This document shows positions 61,027 through 64,000 of a stretch of DNA of 64,000 nt, piece after piece. Origin of the DNA: Chitinophagaceae bacterium (lineage in GTDB: Bacteria; Bacteroidota; Bacteroidia; Chitinophagales; Chitinophagaceae); contig JADKKA010000019.1 of NCBI GenBank assembly GCA_016720745.1, positions 248,001 to 312,000 on the forward strand, written 5' to 3'. A program made the translations under genes and the position numbers. How positions within the stretch are numbered: the first letter of the stretch is position 1; each line of letters begins with the position of its first letter. Under the pieces are notes generated by a model that saw nothing but the letters and a program-made list of their open reading frames with translations, ran no database searches and was not told the DNA's origin.

Positions 61027-62883
61027 TCAAAGTTTCTGCAACCAGTTACGCAATCTTTCCAGCCAGTTATCATCAGTGGTTTTATTATTCATCCCAAAAC
61101 CATGACCACCTTTTGGATAAAGGTGCATTTCCACCGGTACTTTATATTTTACACAGGATTGATAATAACGGATACTGTTCTCTACCGGCACAGCAGCATC
61201 GTCGCTGGCATGAACCAGGAAAGAGGGCGGGGTCGTAGCAGTTACCTGTGTATCATTGGAAAAAAATAGTTCTTTCTCTTTGACAGGCTGTGTGCCCACC
61301 AGGTTATTCCTGGATCCTTTATGGGTAATGCTGCTGTCAAAACTGATGACCGGATAAATCAGGATCGCAAAATCCGGCCTGGCAGACGTAGTATCTGAGT
61401 TTTGTGCATCAGCCCGGAAATTAAAATGCGTGGCAGCTGTAGATGCCAGATGACCACCTGCAGAAAAACCCATGATACCGATTTGCATGGGGTTGATACC
61501 ATAAACTTTTGCCTGTTGGCGGATCAACCGGATGGCCTGCTGGGCATCCTGCAGCGGCGCCAGGCTTTTATCAATATTGATGGAATCATCCGGCAACCTG
61601 TTTTTTAAAACAAAGGCCGTGATACCCCAGCGATTCATTTCCTCTGCGACCCTGGTACCTTCTTTATCGAATGCCAGAATACTATAGCCGCCACCCGGAC
61701 AAATAATCACCGCTTTTCCATTGGGCTTTTGCGGTTTGTAAACAGTGAGGGTGGGCTGACTGATTTTGGAAATTCTAGTAACATTATCGCGGGTTATTGC
61801 TGTTTCACGGTCAGGCACTTCTTTGTTGTTGGGCACTTTTGTATAAAGAGATATAATCTCGAATTTTTTGGGAACGAAAGCCTGGTAATTGAATAGGCGA
61901 GCGCTGCTGTCTGCATACCAGTTGGAGCTTTTCCCAACTGCTTTTCCATTTATGAAAATAGTGGCCAGTGAATATTGCAGCATTTGTTTTTCTGTAAGTT
62001 GTCTGGCCCATGAAACCCTTTTACCGGCGGCACCTTCTCCTTTGTTCCGGTATTCTGCATAGAAAACGGTTTTTTCATTTTCAGGATTTCCCCAGTTGTC
62101 CCAGCCGGCTGCAACAATGGCAGCAGGAAGGGTGCAACGGATAAAAACCGTTTTCGCATGCGCCCTCCAGGGCCTGCCCAGATGAAGTTTATTGACAGCA
62201 GAGTCGGCTGTGATAATACAATCGGCAAATACATATCCATAGTTTTTACCGGCACTGGTACTGGCAGCCGTGATGTATGAATTGCTTTTGGCCCTGATCC
62301 GGCAATGCTGAAATACGGCTGTAGCCGGTCCGAAAATAAAGTCGGTGGTGCCTTCGATATAGCAATGATCAAATAATTGGTTGGATTGCTCCCCGCTGGT
62401 AAAAATCGTATCCTGATATCCCAGGAATTTACAATTACGGAATACAGCCTTGTCTGCATCCACATAAAGCGCCAGGGCTTGACCTACCGGACCAGCTGTA
62501 TTGGAGAACGTGATATTCTCTGCACGGAAACGGTTCCCGGAAATTTTAGCAGTGTAAGAAGTGAAAGTAGTATGCTTCCCTTTGCCCGAATAATCATTCC
62601 AGCTGATGACGGTACTGTCTACGTTTTCTCCTATAAAAGTGACATCAGTATTATTCGCAGGTAATTCTATTTTTTCATTGTATACCCCATTTTTAATATA
62701 AAGGGTGATGGGAGAAAGCGGATAAACCCTCATCGCATCTATCGCATCTTGTATAGACTGGTATTCTCCGGTTCCGTCTTTGGCCACGGTGAATACATAT
62801 TTATACTGCTGCGGGTTGGATGTTTGTCCAGATACCATGGTGGACATAAAAAACAGGATCAACAGGCTACTTATCCGGTACAT
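61027..62883 (-). CDS. Fused CE8 pectin methylesterase and alpha/beta-hydrolase esterase
   Basis: A 618-residue secreted protein with a signal peptide (MYRISSLLILFFMSTMVSGQ). Residues about 28-325 are a standard CE8 beta-helix: TVAKDGTGEYQSIQDAID, Asp158 in LGYQDTIF, Asp181 in GTTDFIFG, and Arg237 and Trp239 in LGRPW. Residues about 375-618 are an alpha/beta hydrolase of the acetylxylan/feruloyl-esterase-like group: oxyanion block ICPGGGYSILAFDKEG, nucleophile Ser474 in MGFSAGGHLAS, Asp561/562 in HASDDAAVP and His594 in KGGHGFG. One polypeptide could thus remove both methyl and acetyl groups from pectin. It lies 1 bp after the CE12 gene. Confidence 0.93.
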   Translation of the reverse strand: MYRISSLLILFFMSTMVSGQTSNPQQYKYVFTVAKDGTGEYQSIQDAIDAMRVYPLSPITLYIKNGVYNEKIELPANNTDVTFIGENVDSTVISWNDYSGKGKHTTFTSYTAKISGNRFRAENITFSNTAGPVGQALALYVDADKAVFRNCKFLGYQDTIFTSGEQSNQLFDHCYIEGTTDFIFGPATAVFQHCRIRAKSNSYITAASTSAGKNYGYVFADCIITADSAVNKLHLGRPWRAHAKTVFIRCTLPAAIVAAGWDNWGNPENEKTVFYAEYRNKGEGAAGKRVSWARQLTEKQMLQYSLATIFINGKAVGKSSNWYADSSARLFNYQAFVPKKFEIISLYTKVPNNKEVPDRETAITRDNVTRISKISQPTLTVYKPQKPNGKAVIICPGGGYSILAFDKEGTRVAEEMNRWGITAFVLKNRLPDDSINIDKSLAPLQDAQQAIRLIRQQAKVYGINPMQIGIMGFSAGGHLASTAATHFNFRADAQNSDTTSARPDFAILIYPVISFDSSITHKGSRNNLVGTQPVKEKELFFSNDTQVTATTPPSFLVHASDDAAVPVENSIRYYQSCVKYKVPVEMHLYPKGGHGFGMNNKTTDDNWLERLRNWLQKL

Positions 62884-62884
62884 A

Positions 62885-63634
62885 TTATTTCTTTACAGGG
62901 GTATAAATTCTTTGACTCAGTTCGGGAACCTGTTCTCTGATTTCCTGCAATACCATCTGTGCCAGCAGGCGGGCACCTAATTCAGAGAAATGGGTATTGT
63001 CTTCCTTTCCCTCGGGATAATTGGGATGTTCTCCCGGTTTTACTTGCAGGAATAATAAGCGGGAGGGCTCTGCGCCATATTGCTGGTAGAGGGCCTGTGT
63101 TTTTTTATCCATATCGAAGAGCGGTACTTTTTCTTCATTGGCAACTTCCCGAATGATTTGTGCATACACATCATGCGTGCCTTCGATCTGGCCTGCTGCA
63201 TTGAATTTTCTCCGGGCCATTGGGGTCAGTAAAACAGGGTTGGCTTTTTTGGCACGCGCTTCTGCAACATACTGTTTCAGGTTGTTGCGGAATTCGGTTT
63301 CCGTAGTATAAGTTTTCTTGGTAGGCACTTCATCGTTATGTCCAAACTGAATGAATATATAATCTCCTTCTCCCGCTCCATCCATCACCTGCTTCCATAA
63401 GCCTTCATTGCGGAATGAGCTGGTGCTTCTGCCATTTTTGGCTTTATTGAAAACGGTTATAGTGCTGTCCCAGAAGTACACAAAGGGCATACCCCATCCT
63501 GTTTCGGGAAAGGATTTTGTTTCTTTGATACTCATCGTGCTGTCGCCGCAAAGCCAGATGTTTATTTTCTTTTTTTCCGGGAACAACAAGGTGGCAAACA
63601 TTAAAAAGACAGATGGAAGAATTATTTTTTTCAT
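62885..63634 (-). CDS. CE12 rhamnogalacturonan acetylesterase
   Basis: A 249-residue SGNH-type esterase with an N-terminal signal-like segment (MKKIILPSVFLMFATLLFPE). The blocks are WLCGDSTMS with nucleophile Ser32, the GxND block FGHNDEVP at 98-105 and DNTHFSELGA with Asp212 and His215. It removes acetyl groups from rhamnogalacturonan. The start overlaps the stop of the lyase gene by ATGA, and the fused esterase gene follows after 1 bp, so three pectin enzymes are translated as a coupled unit. Confidence 0.92.
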   Translation of the reverse strand: MKKIILPSVFLMFATLLFPEKKKINIWLCGDSTMSIKETKSFPETGWGMPFVYFWDSTITVFNKAKNGRSTSSFRNEGLWKQVMDGAGEGDYIFIQFGHNDEVPTKKTYTTETEFRNNLKQYVAEARAKKANPVLLTPMARRKFNAAGQIEGTHDVYAQIIREVANEEKVPLFDMDKKTQALYQQYGAEPSRLLFLQVKPGEHPNYPEGKEDNTHFSELGARLLAQMVLQEIREQVPELSQRIYTPVKK

Positions 63635-64000
63635 TTTATCAGACTGTTAATATACACTTCAATATTCGTATAAATTTTAGCGAGTTTTACCTGGCTGGCA
63701 TCAGCGGGGTCAGCAGGGTTTAATCCATTTTTGGTTTCCCATTCATCGGGCATCCCATCCTGGTCGCGGTCGGCTGCAGGAGGTAATGCGACCAGGGTTG
63801 GCCATGCTTGCAAGGTTTGTTCAAAAGCAGTACCATGTGGCAGGCCTCCCTGTACATCAATCAACCGGCCGGTTCTGTTTTTTACATCATTGATAATTCG
63901 CAGATCCAGTGTATCTCTTTTATAACTGGCACCGGCTTTTTCCAATACAGCAGTATATGCAACTTCTGCATCCTGGGTATACAAAGCTTCTGTCGGAAAT
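63631..64000 (-). CDS. Pectate lyase (PL1-like), C-terminal fragment
   Basis: The gene begins beyond the window; about 123 C-terminal residues are seen, open to the last base. The block FPTEALYTQDAEVAYTAVLE, then KAGASYKRDTLDLRIINDVKN and TGRLIDVQGG, is typical of the end of PL1 pectate lyases of Bacteroidota. It is followed by a calcium-loop-like DRDQDGMPDEWETKNGLNP. The catalytic region is outside. It probably leads a transcript through CE12, CE8, GH43, GH28, GH105, CE8, uxaB and uxaA. The stop overlaps the CE12 start. Confidence 0.8.
   Translation of the reverse strand, partial: FPTEALYTQDAEVAYTAVLEKAGASYKRDTLDLRIINDVKNRTGRLIDVQGGLPHGTAFEQTLQAWPTLVALPPAADRDQDGMPDEWETKNGLNPADPADASQVKLAKIYTNIEVYINSLIK

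Overview
The window looks like a chromosomal segment from a Bacteroidota bacterium, most likely a Chitinophagaceae-type soil or plant-litter glycan degrader. The grounds are SusC/SusD-type outer-membrane genes, many secreted enzymes with short hydrophobic signal peptides, occasional TAnnTTTG promoter boxes and lineage-typical housekeeping genes. No rRNA, tRNA, CRISPR array, prophage or classical insertion sequence was recognised.

Layout. (1) 1-17867 is mostly ordinary chromosome: the tail of an M1-family peptidase, a 2-kb gene-free stretch built of two tandem 778-bp nested-palindrome elements, an orphan LuxR-type response regulator, rsmG, a glycosyltransferase, two tandem MG2-domain outer-surface paralogues, tgt, an LptF/LptG permease, a mitochondrial-type citrate synthase, an outer-membrane barrel, a beta-lactamase-like lipoprotein and a secreted TPR-Ppx/GppA-like protein. 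(2) 18020-24301 is a minus-strand uronate operon: uxaC-kduI-kdgK-yhcH-eda-exuT. (3) 24390-25830 is a repeat island. A small GxxExxY / PD-(D/E)XK-like gene sits between two arrays that carry the same G+C-rich motif in opposite orientation, and the downstream array also carries copies of the gene's own 3' end. (4) 25838-46147 is a minus-strand polysaccharide utilisation locus: susC-susD, phosphatase, acyltransferase, sodium symporter, an unassigned toroid-like protein, GH97, GH92, GH28, uxuA, DUF1080 and a Gfo/Idh/MocA protein. (5) 46214-48384 holds inositol oxygenase and a LacI-type regulator. (6) 48391-64000 is a second minus-strand block devoted to pectin: PL1-like lyase (cut by the window edge), CE12, a CE8-esterase fusion, two Gfo/Idh/MocA proteins, GH43, an NTF2-like protein, GH28, GH105, CE8, uxaB and uxaA.

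How the genes fit together. Secreted lyases, hydrolases and esterases would de-esterify and cut homogalacturonan and rhamnogalacturonan. SusC/SusD and the MFS and SSS carriers would import the products. UxaC, UxaB and UxaA (galacturonate branch) and UxaC plus UxuA (glucuronate branch, also fed by inositol oxygenase) converge on 2-keto-3-deoxygluconate, which KdgK and Eda turn into pyruvate and glyceraldehyde 3-phosphate. KduI handles the unsaturated uronate made by lyases and GH105. KduD and the mannonate-forming reductase (UxuB) were not seen here. A LacI-type palindrome with an AAACGTT core lies upstream of the LacI gene, uxaC and the exo-polygalacturonase-like GH28, so one regulator probably controls all three blocks.

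Most unusual parts: the GxxExxY repeat island with its changing hairpin stems and shared loop type, the tandem nested palindromes at 660-2245, the unassigned PUL protein at 35686-37440, the secreted Ppx/GppA-like protein and the pectin methylesterase-acetylesterase fusion.
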